NCBI RefSeq assembly: GCF_014650955.1
Contig: NZ_BMVY01000024.1
Location: 1-64,000 of the forward strand
Length of the DNA: 64,000 nt
Reading direction: 5' to 3'
Source: Streptomyces tauricus
GTDB lineage: Bacteria > Actinomycetota > Actinomycetes > Streptomycetales > Streptomycetaceae
The translations under genes were made by a program, and so were the position numbers. Of the stretch, positions 25,893 through 33,447 are shown one piece after another; the first letter of the stretch is position 1; the number at the start of each line of letters is the position of its first letter. A model generated the notes under the pieces. The model did not search any database, was not told the origin of the DNA, and saw nothing but the letters and a program-made list of their open reading frames with translations.

Positions 25893-26507
25893 TCAAGCGT
25901 CCGTGGGCGTCGGCGGGCGCAGCGCCTCGTCCAGGAACTCGCCCACGTGGCCGAGGACTTGCTCCCGGTCCGTCCCCCGCAGGCCGATCGCGACGTGGAT
26001 GGAGAAGCCGTCGAGGAGGGCGCGCAGCCGGGTGGCGAAGCGGTCGGGGTCCACCGGCCGGAACTCTCCGCGCGAGACGCCCTCCGCGACCAGTGCCACC
26101 AGGTCGCGGTGCCAGGCGCCCTCGATCGCGGCCTGGCGGTCGCGGGCGCCGTCGTCGGCGTTCTGCGAGCGGTTCCAGACCTCCAGCCAGAGGGTCCAGT
26201 GCGGATCGCGGTGGCCCTCGGGCACGTACAGGTCGACGTACGCGTCGAGGCGTTCGCGCGCCGGGGCCGCCCGGGTGAGGAGCCTGCCGCGCTCGGTGCC
26301 GAGCAGTCCCTCGCTCCACTCCAGGGCGCGCAGCAGCAACTCGTCCTTGGAGCGGAAGTAGTAGAGGAGATGGCCGCTGCTCATCCCGACCTCGGCGCCG
26401 AGCGCCGCCATGGTGAGCTTCTCCAGACCGCGCTCGGCGATCATGCCCATGGCCGCGGCGAGGACGTCCTCGCGGGGCGGCGCGGTGTTGCGCCGGCGGG
26501 TGGTCAC
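25893..26507 (-). CDS. TetR-family transcriptional regulator
   Basis: Regulator of 204 residues. The N-terminal helix-turn-helix is VLAAAMGMIAERGLEKLTMAALG then GMSSGHLLYYFRSKDELLLRA, with a C-terminal ligand domain (WTLWLEVWNRSQNADDGARDRQ, ALLDGFSIHVAIGLRG) like BetI/TetR_C_6 members. GTG 26507 has GGAGG 7 nt upstream and overlaps the stop of the preceding gene (GTGA), so the two are translationally coupled. The regulated genes are probably that partner and perhaps the agmatine deiminase/urease block upstream. Confidence 0.9.
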   Translation of the reverse strand: MTTRRRNTAPPREDVLAAAMGMIAERGLEKLTMAALGAEVGMSSGHLLYYFRSKDELLLRALEWSEGLLGTERGRLLTRAAPARERLDAYVDLYVPEGHRDPHWTLWLEVWNRSQNADDGARDRQAAIEGAWHRDLVALVAEGVSRGEFRPVDPDRFATRLRALLDGFSIHVAIGLRGTDREQVLGHVGEFLDEALRPPTPTDA

Positions 26508-26998
26508 GGGGCGTCCTCCACGCGGACGGCGTCCGGGACGAGCCGTGTCTCGTAACCGCCGCTGCAGTCGCTCGCAAGGATGGCGACCTCGGCGCCGCAG
26601 GCGCAGACGCGGTTGACGCCGTTGTAGGGGGTCGCGCCGCAACAGCCGCCCCAGCGGGACGTGTCGGGGTGGAAGGCGAGGTCGACGACGTCGAGCGGGT
26701 GCAGGACGTAGGTGCCGCGCGGCCCGGCGGCGACCAGCGAGCCCCGCTCGTCCGACATCCACATTCCGCCGGGCACGATGCCGTCGTACGCGTCCTCCTC
26801 GCCCTCGTACGGCTCGAAGGGCGCCCCGAACGGCTGCGGATCGACCACGTAGGTGCCGCGCGGGATGGTCGCCGGGCCGTGCCGGCGCCCCTCCGCGTCG
26901 GGCAGGCCGTCCCAGTACGGGTACGGGGGCTGCTCGTCGAGCTGCCGGACGGGCGCGGTCAGCGCACGTCCGCAGGCGGCACAGGACAGTACGTTCAT
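26504..26998 (-). CDS. Cys-rich protein of unknown function coupled to TetR regulator
   Basis: Protein of 164 residues that I do not recognise. It begins with a CAACG pair (zinc-ribbon-like knuckle), has a repeated segment IPRGTYVVDPQPFG and GPRGTYVLHPLDVVDL, and a second Cys cluster GGCCGATPYNGVNRVCACGAEV. The four or more Cys pairs suggest metal binding. No signal peptide or membrane helix is seen. Its stop codon overlaps the GTG of the TetR gene, and the agmatine deiminase gene ends 9 bp upstream, so the three are likely one transcript. Confidence 0.75.
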   Translation of the reverse strand: MNVLSCAACGRALTAPVRQLDEQPPYPYWDGLPDAEGRRHGPATIPRGTYVVDPQPFGAPFEPYEGEEDAYDGIVPGGMWMSDERGSLVAAGPRGTYVLHPLDVVDLAFHPDTSRWGGCCGATPYNGVNRVCACGAEVAILASDCSGGYETRLVPDAVRVEDAP

Positions 26999-27007
26999 CC
27001 GTACGTT

Positions 27008-28108
27008 CTACCTGATCCCGCTCTCCGCCCTCCGCCCTCGGGCCCTCGGCTGCTGCTGGGTGACGCAGTGGATGCCGCCGCCGCCCGCGAAGATCGCCCG
27101 CGCGTCCACCAGGGTCACCGTCCGCTCGGGGAACAGGCGGCGGAAGATGCCGGCCGCGCTCTCGTCGCGCGGATCGTCGAAGCCGCACAGGACGACTCCG
27201 CCGTTGCAGAGGTAGTGGTTGATGTACGAGTAGTCGGCCCAGTGGCCGTCGGCCTCCAGGACCGTCGGGGCGGGCACCTCCACCACCTCGATGGGGCGGC
27301 CGTGCGCGTCGGTCGCCGCCCCGAGCAGCCCGATGATCTCCTTCGTCACCTCGTGGTCGGGATGGGCCGGGTCGGGCTGGGAGTGCGCGACGACGACTCC
27401 GGGACGGGCGAAGGCGGCGACGATGTCGACGTGGCCGAGGGTGCCGAAGCTGTCGGGGGCCGCGGAGTTCCCTTCGGCGGGCGGGGCCGGGTAGTCGCCG
27501 GTGAGGCCCCGTGGCAGCCAGATCGCCTTGCGGGTGCCGAGCATGCCGTGAATCTCGGCCTCGACCTCCTCGCGGGTCCAGCCGGGGTTGCGCTCGGGCC
27601 CGAGCTGCACGGTCTCGGTCAGCAGGACCGTGCCCTCGCCGTCGACATGGATCGCGCCGCCCTCGTTGACGAGTCGCGAGGCGTACGTGCGGGCGCCGGC
27701 GAGGTCCGCGACGTACGCCCCGATCGTGGCGTCGTGCTCCCAGCGGGCCCAGGCCTGGGCGCCCCAGCCGTTGAACGTCCAGTCGACGGCGGCCAGTTCA
27801 CCGTTCGGGCCGGTGAGGAAGGTGGGGCCGATGTCCCGCATCCAGGCGTCGTTGAGGTCGTGCTCGACGGTGTCGATGCCGGGGCCCAGCAGGGCCCGTG
27901 CCTCGGCGGACCGGCCGGGTCCGCACATGACCGTGACGGGTTCGAAGCGGCGTACGGCACGGGCCACCGCTGCCCAGGCCGCGCACGCCTCGGCGAGGTC
28001 GCCGGGGTCGTCGAAGGTGGGGTTCGGGCCCGGCCACGCCATCCAGGTGCGCTCGTGCGGGGCCCACTCGGCGGGCATGTGGAAGCCGTCGGCGGCAGCG
28101 GTCGTCAT
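27008..28108 (-). CDS. aguA: Agmatine deiminase
   Basis: Enzyme of 366 residues that hydrolyses agmatine to N-carbamoylputrescine and ammonia. Family motifs: MPAEWAPHERTWMAWP at the start, LNDAWMRDIGPTFL, RLVNEGGAIHVDGEGTVLLTE, FGTLGHVDIVAAFARPGVV (His), and nucleophile Cys348 in AGGGGIHCVTQQQP. ATG 28108 is used, with GAGG upstream; the start lies 10 bp after ureC. Grouping with urease suggests a nitrogen-scavenging operon: agmatine and urea would both release ammonia. Confidence 0.95.
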   Translation of the reverse strand: MTTAAADGFHMPAEWAPHERTWMAWPGPNPTFDDPGDLAEACAAWAAVARAVRRFEPVTVMCGPGRSAEARALLGPGIDTVEHDLNDAWMRDIGPTFLTGPNGELAAVDWTFNGWGAQAWARWEHDATIGAYVADLAGARTYASRLVNEGGAIHVDGEGTVLLTETVQLGPERNPGWTREEVEAEIHGMLGTRKAIWLPRGLTGDYPAPPAEGNSAAPDSFGTLGHVDIVAAFARPGVVVAHSQPDPAHPDHEVTKEIIGLLGAATDAHGRPIEVVEVPAPTVLEADGHWADYSYINHYLCNGGVVLCGFDDPRDESAAGIFRRLFPERTVTLVDARAIFAGGGGIHCVTQQQPRARGRRAESGIR

Positions 28109-28118
28109 CAGGTGGTCC

Positions 28119-29801
28119 TCAGAGGAAGTACAGGCGGTTGAGTGACACGGACTCGGCCGGTTCCGAGCGCAGCGGGTCGCCGTCGAGCGTGACCAGGCCG
28201 GTGTCCCGGTCCACATCGACGTCCCCCGTACGGGAGTTGAGGCGCAGGTCGGCCGGGCCGATACCGCGGGTGCCGCGGACCGCCACCCGGCGTCGGCGGG
28301 TCGGCATGATGTCGTTGCCCTGGTCCAGCGCGGCCTGCGCGACGAACGCCACGGAGATGTCGGCGGGAGTGCTGCCGTGCGCGCCGAACTGCGGTCCGAG
28401 GACCAGGGGTTCACAGGTGTCGGTGGCCGCGTTCGGATCGCCCACCACTCCGTACGCCGGGAAACCCGACTTCAGGACGAGTTGGGGCTTCGCGCCGAAG
28501 AACTCGGGGCGCCACAGCACGATGTCGGCCAGTTTGCCGGTCTCGATGGAGCCGACCTCGTGGGAGAGGCCGTGCGCGATGGCGGGATTGACGGTGAGCT
28601 TGGCCATGTATCGCAGGACGCGCGCGTTGTCGTCGTCCGGCCCGTCGCCCTCCAGGGGTCCGAACTGGGCCTTCATCTTCCCGGCCATCGCGAACGTCCG
28701 GCGTACGGTCTCGCCCGCGCGGCCCATGCCCTGCGCGTCCGAGGAGGTGATGCCGATGGCGCCGAGATCGTGCAGGACGTCCTCGGCGCCCATGGTCCCG
28801 GCGCGTATCCGGTCGCGGGCCATCGCCGCGTCGCCGGGCAGGTCGGTCTTGAGCCCGTGGACGGAGACGATCATCCCGTAGTGCTCGGCGACCGCGTCCC
28901 GGCCGAAGGGCAGCGTGGGGTTGGTGGAGGAGCCGATGACGTTCGGTACGCCGGCCATCTTGAGCACGTTCGGTACGTGGCCGCCGCCGCAGCCCTCGAT
29001 GTGGAAGGCGTGGATGGTCCGCCCGTCGAGGACGCGCAGGGTGTCCTCGACGGACAGGCATTCGTTCAGCCCGTCGCTGTGCAGCGCGACCTGCACGTCG
29101 TGCTCCTCGGCGACGCGCAGCGCGGTGTCGAGGGCGCGGGTGTGGGCGCCCATGTCCTCGTGGACCTTGAAGCCGGACGCGCCGCCCTCGGCGAGGGCTT
29201 CGACGAGTGGCGCCGGGTGCGAGGACGAACCCCGGGCCAGGAAGCCGATGTTGACGGGCCAGGCGTCGAAGGCGTTGAAGGCGTGCCGCAGCGCCCAGGG
29301 CGAGTTGACGCCGACGCCCCACACCGGGCCGAACTCCTGGCCGATGATCGTCGTCACCCCGGAGGCCAGCGAGGCCTCCATGATGCGGGGCGACAGCAGA
29401 TGTACGTGGGTGTCGACGGCGCCGGCGGTGGCGATCAGCCCCTCGCCGGAGACGATGGTCGTGCCGGTGCCGACGACCACGTCGACCCCGTCCAGGGTGT
29501 CGGGGTTCCCGGCCCGGCCGATCGCCGCGATCCGGCCCTCGCGGATGCCGATCGACACCTTGCGGATGCCCTGCGCCACGTCGATCACCAGGACGTTGCT
29601 GATCACGACGTCGCAGGTGTCGCGGACGGCGGCGGCCTTGAGGTGCAGCCCGTCGCGGGCCGTCTTGCCGAACCCGGCGAGGAACTCGTCCCCGTACTTC
29701 TGGGCGTCGGACTCGACCCGCACGGTCAGCCCCGAGTCACCGAGGCGGACGCGGTCGCCGGCGCGGGGGCCGTGGGTGGCTGCGTACTCGTAAGGGTTCA
29801 T
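28119..29801 (-). CDS. ureC: Urease alpha subunit (accessory-less type)
   Basis: UreC homologue of 560 residues. Aligned to K. aerogenes urease by eye, all nickel ligands and catalytic residues are present: His132 and His134 (DTHVHLLSP), the Lys212 that is carbamylated (GFKVHED), His214, His241, His267 and Asp355, plus flap His315. The flap Cys (319 in K. aerogenes) is Val314, with SVHGL in place of CHHLD, and the insertion and flap region differ from canonical ureases. The gene overlaps the fused ureAB start by 4 bp (ATGA). No ureD, E, F or G lies nearby; the organism may encode another urease cluster elsewhere. Confidence 0.93.
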   Translation of the reverse strand: MNPYEYAATHGPRAGDRVRLGDSGLTVRVESDAQKYGDEFLAGFGKTARDGLHLKAAAVRDTCDVVISNVLVIDVAQGIRKVSIGIREGRIAAIGRAGNPDTLDGVDVVVGTGTTIVSGEGLIATAGAVDTHVHLLSPRIMEASLASGVTTIIGQEFGPVWGVGVNSPWALRHAFNAFDAWPVNIGFLARGSSSHPAPLVEALAEGGASGFKVHEDMGAHTRALDTALRVAEEHDVQVALHSDGLNECLSVEDTLRVLDGRTIHAFHIEGCGGGHVPNVLKMAGVPNVIGSSTNPTLPFGRDAVAEHYGMIVSVHGLKTDLPGDAAMARDRIRAGTMGAEDVLHDLGAIGITSSDAQGMGRAGETVRRTFAMAGKMKAQFGPLEGDGPDDDNARVLRYMAKLTVNPAIAHGLSHEVGSIETGKLADIVLWRPEFFGAKPQLVLKSGFPAYGVVGDPNAATDTCEPLVLGPQFGAHGSTPADISVAFVAQAALDQGNDIMPTRRRRVAVRGTRGIGPADLRLNSRTGDVDVDRDTGLVTLDGDPLRSEPAESVSLNRLYFL

Positions 29802-30538
29802 CGCCCTTCTCCCGTCTCGTCGACGGCTACGGCTGCGTCTCCGACTTCGGCTTCGGCTTCGGCTTCGGCTCCCAGGTAGCCGCAGGCCGCCGCTCTGCGG
29901 AGGGCCTCCGTCTTCGCTCCCGGGGCGTCGAGGGGGCCGTCCACGAGGCCCGCGAAGCCGATCGCGACGCGTTCGCCGCCGATCGGCAGCAGGCCGACCT
30001 CGACGGTCTCGCCCGGGCCGAAGCGGGCGGACGCGCCGGCGGGGACGGCCAGGTGGGTGCCGTAGGCGGCCGCCCGGTCGAAGTCGAGGCGGGGGTTGGC
30101 CTCGAAGAAGTGGAAGTGGGAGGTCACGGAGACGGGGACCGTGGCGGTGTTGGTGACCGTGAGCGTGCGGGTGGGGCGGGGGTCGGTGTGCTCGGGGCCC
30201 GGGAGGAGGGCGCCCGGGCCGTCCGGCCCCGCGCCGCCGCCGATCGGGTCGCTCACGACCGCGAGCCGTGAGCCGTCGTCGAACACGGCCTCGACGTGGA
30301 CCTCGGTGACGATGTCGGCGACGCCGGGCAGGACGTCGTCGGGGCCGAGGATCGCTCTGGCCGCGGCGACGGCCTCGGCGAGTCTGCGGCCGTCGCGGGC
30401 CGCTTCGCAGACGGTGTCCGCGATGACGGCTGTCGCCTCGGGGACGTTCAGCTTCAGGCCTCGGGCCTGGCGGGCCCGGGCGAGTTCGGCTGCGCCGAAG
30501 AGGAGGAGGCGGTCGCGCTCGGTGGGGGTGAGTCTCAT
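29798..30538 (-). CDS. Fused urease gamma-beta subunits
   Basis: Protein of 246 residues joining UreA (gamma) and UreB (beta). The gamma part has MRLTPTERDRLLLFGAAELARARQARGLKLN and EATAVIADTVCEAARDGR (residues 1-100). The beta part has TLTVTNTATVPVSVTSHFHFFEANPRLDFDRAAAYGTHLAVPAG, the UreB core. The C-terminus is extended by a run of Ala-Glu repeats. Gamma-beta fusions occur in other bacteria. ATG 30538 is the conserved start; the ribosome site is weak. Translationally coupled to ureC. Confidence 0.92.
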   Translation of the reverse strand: MRLTPTERDRLLLFGAAELARARQARGLKLNVPEATAVIADTVCEAARDGRRLAEAVAAARAILGPDDVLPGVADIVTEVHVEAVFDDGSRLAVVSDPIGGGAGPDGPGALLPGPEHTDPRPTRTLTVTNTATVPVSVTSHFHFFEANPRLDFDRAAAYGTHLAVPAGASARFGPGETVEVGLLPIGGERVAIGFAGLVDGPLDAPGAKTEALRRAAACGYLGAEAEAEAEVGDAAVAVDETGEGR

Positions 30539-30650
30539 ATTGAGCAGCACTCTAACGCGGTGCCTTTTCCTGGGCCAGCCCAACCTTCTGTGCGGCTGTC
30601 CGCGTTTGAACGACGCTCTAAGGGAGAGAGCTGCTTGCGGACGAAAAGAC

Positions 30651-30706
30651 TGCGCAGTTCCCCGCGCCCCCAAAGACAAAAGATTGCGCAGTTCCCCGCG
30701 CCCCTG
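30651..30706. repeat. Two family A repeat copies in direct order
   Basis: GCGCAGTTCCCCGCGCCCC occurs at about 30652-30670 and again at about 30686-30704, 34 bp apart, both in the same orientation. They lie in the 338-bp gap between fused ureAB and ilvE, which holds no gene. Confidence 0.8.
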
Positions 30707-30756
30707 AAAGCGATGGCGCACCGACGGCCGGGGGGTGGGCCCGGTGGGGGCTGGCC

Positions 30757-30804
30757 GCGCAGTTCCCCGCGCCCCTAGGTGCCTAGGGGCGCGGGGAACT
30801 GCGC
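30757..30804. terminator. Perfect 23-bp inverted pair of family A repeats
   Basis: Arms 30757-30779 and 30782-30804 are perfect complements joined by 2 nt, forming a long hairpin. It lies 73 bp after the ilvE stop and 219 bp before the urease start, so it should terminate ilvE transcription. Confidence 0.75.
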
Positions 30805-30805
30805 A

Positions 30806-30869
30806 ACGGGGGGGTAGGGGGCGGAGCCCCCATGTGGTGACGGGGAGGGTAGGGGCGGCGGGGGCGAGG
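30806..30869. repeat. Dispersed repeat family B copy
   Basis: GGGGGCGGAGCCCCC hairpin followed by GGGTAGGGGCGGCGGGGG, the same order as at 22.5 kb and (inverted) at 62.4 kb. It ends 8 bp before the ilvE stop codon. Confidence 0.75.
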
Positions 30870-30876
30870 CAGGGCG

Positions 30877-31965
30877 TCAGCCCAGGTTGTGCATCCAGTT
30901 GTGCGTGTCCTTCGAGACGCCGCGCTGGATGTCCAGCAGCGCCTCACGAAGCGCGAGCGTCACCGCACCAGGCCCGCCCCCACCCTGCCGCCACTCCCCG
31001 GCCGCACTCTTCACCGTACCGACGGGAGTGATCACCGCCGCGGTCCCGCACGCGAACACCTCCGTGAGCGTGCCGTTCTCCGCGTCCCGCCTCCACTGGT
31101 CACTGGAGACACGCGCCTGCTCCGACCCGTACCCCAGGTCACGGGCGACCGACAGCAGCGAGTCGCGCGTGACGCCCTCAAGGATGGACCCGCTGAGCGT
31201 GGGCGTGACGATCCTGTCCCCGTACACGAAGTACAGGTTCATGCCGCCCAGCTCCTCCACCCACTTGTGCTCGACCGCGTCGAGGTAGCAGACCTGGTCG
31301 CAGCCCTTGGCCGCGGCCTCGGCCTGCGCGAGCAGGGACGCGGCGTAGTTGCCGCCGGTCTTGGCGTCCCCCACCCCGCCGGGAACGGCCCGCACCCGGT
31401 CCTCGGAGAGCCAGATGGAGACGGGCTTCACCCCGCCGGGGAAGTACGCGCCGGCGGGCGAGGCGATGACGATGAAGAGGTACTCGTTCGCGGGCCGCAC
31501 CCCCAGACCGACCTCGGTGGCGATCATGAACGGACGCAGATAGAGCGACTCCTCGCCGCCGTGCGCGGGCACCCACGCCTGGTCCTGCCGGATCAGCACG
31601 TCACAGGCCTCGATGAAGGTCTCGACGGGCAGCTCGGGCATGGCGAGCCGGCGGGCGGACGACTGGAAGCGCAGGGCGTTGCGGTCCGGGCGGAACGTGG
31701 CGACCGACCCGTCGGGCTGCCGGTAGGCCTTCAGCCCCTCGAAGATCTCCTGCGCGTAGTGCAGGACGCTCGTCGCGGGGTCGATGGAGAGCGGGCCGTA
31801 CGGGACGAGCTGTCCGTCGTGCCAGCCGCGGCCCTCCGTCCACTTGATCGTCACCATGTGGTCGGTGAAGTGGCGGCCGAATCCGGGGCTGGCCAGGATC
31901 GCCTCGCGCTCCGCGTCGGACAGCGGGGACGAGGAGGGCTTGAGCTCGATCGTGGGCGTCGTCAT
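30877..31965 (-). CDS. ilvE: Branched-chain amino acid aminotransferase
   Basis: PLP-dependent transaminase of 362 residues for the last step of Leu, Ile and Val synthesis and the first step of their breakdown. Motifs: HYAQEIFEGLKAYRQPDGSVATFRP, YLRPFMIATEVGLGVRP, the PLP Lys in GDAKTGGNYAASL, and TLTEVFACGTAAVITPVG. ATG 31965 (MTTPTIELKP) has AAGGAC upstream and matches the usual N-terminus. A second in-frame ATG at 32058 with GGAG would add 31 residues, and the candidate promoter lies upstream of it, so an extended form is possible. Confidence 0.95.
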   Translation of the reverse strand: MTTPTIELKPSSSPLSDAEREAILASPGFGRHFTDHMVTIKWTEGRGWHDGQLVPYGPLSIDPATSVLHYAQEIFEGLKAYRQPDGSVATFRPDRNALRFQSSARRLAMPELPVETFIEACDVLIRQDQAWVPAHGGEESLYLRPFMIATEVGLGVRPANEYLFIVIASPAGAYFPGGVKPVSIWLSEDRVRAVPGGVGDAKTGGNYAASLLAQAEAAAKGCDQVCYLDAVEHKWVEELGGMNLYFVYGDRIVTPTLSGSILEGVTRDSLLSVARDLGYGSEQARVSSDQWRRDAENGTLTEVFACGTAAVITPVGTVKSAAGEWRQGGGGPGAVTLALREALLDIQRGVSKDTHNWMHNLG

Positions 31966-32076
31966 GAGTGGTTTGTCCTTCACCGGTTGTGTGTGACGGG
32001 CCGCGCTCACGCCTGTACTGCCAGTGGCCAGTGTTAGGACGTCCGAGCATGTCGTCATTTCGCGGCTCCGCGTTCG

Positions 32077-32082
32077 ATTATC
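32077..32082 (-). promoter_or_regulatory. Candidate -10 element for ilvE
   Basis: On the - strand GATAAT, one base from the TATAAT consensus, sits in GC-rich DNA 19 bp before the upstream in-frame ATG at 32058. No convincing -35 element is present. Confidence 0.35.
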
Positions 32083-32203
32083 GCGCGAGGTGAGCCGAAA
32101 GGGGCACCACCCCTGACACGGAAGTCTTCGAGGCCGTGGAGGGGGGCGAAACGGTGTGAATGCGGCCCAGGGATTGATGGTGACACCCGGCGGGGCATAC
32201 GAA

Positions 32204-32236
32204 AAGCCGCCGGGTGCGGAAGCGACCCGGCGGCTT
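32204..32236 (-). terminator. Terminator after leuB
   Basis: AAGCCGCCGGGT and ACCCGGCGGCTT (12 perfect pairs, 9-nt loop), followed on the - strand by a T run. It starts 18 bp after the leuB stop. Confidence 0.85.
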
Positions 32237-32253
32237 GGGGTGGTACCGGCGGG

Positions 32254-33294
32254 TCAGCCGGATACTCGGGCGGCGAGCGCGTCGCCGATCTCCTCGGTGG
32301 TACGGGTCGTGGTGCCGCGCTCCGCGAGGTCGGCGGAGACGGCGTCCTCGATGCGGGCGGCCTCGGCCTCGTAGCCGAGGTGGCGCAGGAGGAGGGCGAC
32401 CGACAGCACGGTGGCGCTGGGGTCGGCCTTGCCCTGGCCCGCGATGTCCGGCGCCGAGCCGTGCACCGGCTCGAACATGGACGGGAACTCGCCGCTCGGG
32501 TTGATGTTGCCCGAGGCGGCGACGCCGATGCCGCCGGAGACGGCCGCGGCGAGGTCGGTGATGATGTCGCCGAAGAGGTTGTCGGTGACGATCACGTCGA
32601 AGCGCGCGGGGTCCGTGACGAGGTAGATCGTCGCGGCGTCCACGTGGATGTAGTCCGTGGTGACCTCGGGGAACTCCTCGGCCACCTTGTTGAAGGTGTT
32701 CGTCCACAGGTGGCCCGCGAAGGTCAGCACGTTGTTCTTGTGGACCAGCGTGAGCTTCTTGCGGGGGCGGGCCTGGGCGCGGGCGAAGGCGTCACGCACG
32801 ACGCGCTCGACACCGAAGGCCGTGTTCACGGAGACCTCGGTGGCGATCTCGTGCGGGGTGCCCTTGCGGATCGTGCCGCCGTTGCCGGTGTACGGCCCCT
32901 CGGTTCCTTCGCGGACGACGACGAAGTCGATCTCCGGCTGGCCCGCGAGCGGGGTGGCGACACCCGGGAGGAGCTTCGACGGACGCAGGTTCACGTGGTG
33001 GTCGAAGGCGAAGCGGAGCTTGAGCAGGAAGCCGCGCTCCAGGACTCCGGAGGGGACCGACGGGTCGCCGATCGCGCCGAGCAGGATGGCGTCGTGCTGC
33101 TTCAGGGCTTCGAGGTCGGCGTCGGTGAGGGTCTCACCGGTGGCGCGGTAGCGCCGGGCGCCGAAGTCGAACTCCTTGGTCTCCAGCTTCACATCCTGCG
33201 GGAGGACGGCGGAGAGGACCTTCAGGCCTTGGGCCACGACTTCCTGGCCGATGCCGTCACCGGGGATCACTGCGAGATCGATGCTGCGAGACAT
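32254..33294 (-). CDS. leuB: 3-isopropylmalate dehydrogenase
   Basis: NAD-dependent enzyme of 346 residues that oxidises and decarboxylates 3-isopropylmalate in leucine synthesis. Motifs: LAVIPGDGIGQEVVAQGLKV, LLKLRFAFDHHVNLRPSKLLPG (substrate Arg residues), VVREGTEGPYTGNGG, HKNNVLTFAGHLW with the catalytic Lys, DNLFGDIITDLAA, and EPVHGSAPDIAGQGKADP. It ends at a clear terminator, with ilvE downstream in a separate unit. The 5' side is divergent from the phosphatase lipoprotein gene, sharing a 153-bp intergenic region. Confidence 0.96.
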   Translation of the reverse strand: MSRSIDLAVIPGDGIGQEVVAQGLKVLSAVLPQDVKLETKEFDFGARRYRATGETLTDADLEALKQHDAILLGAIGDPSVPSGVLERGFLLKLRFAFDHHVNLRPSKLLPGVATPLAGQPEIDFVVVREGTEGPYTGNGGTIRKGTPHEIATEVSVNTAFGVERVVRDAFARAQARPRKKLTLVHKNNVLTFAGHLWTNTFNKVAEEFPEVTTDYIHVDAATIYLVTDPARFDVIVTDNLFGDIITDLAAAVSGGIGVAASGNINPSGEFPSMFEPVHGSAPDIAGQGKADPSATVLSVALLLRHLGYEAEAARIEDAVSADLAERGTTTRTTEEIGDALAARVSG

Positions 33295-33447
33295 GTCGGC
33301 ACCCTACTCCCCGTCCCACGGGATGACATGGGCTGTCCGTCATACGGACAGGGCCGGGCTGTCGGCCGGGGCCCGCGCATCAACCCGTCAGCCCCCGTTC
33401 ACCTGTACGTATGGCGATTGTTGGCCCGCGATGGGAAGTTCACCAGC

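Noticed and set aside
30651..30804. CRISPR array
   Set aside because: Copies change orientation, spacers are not of uniform length and no cas genes are present.
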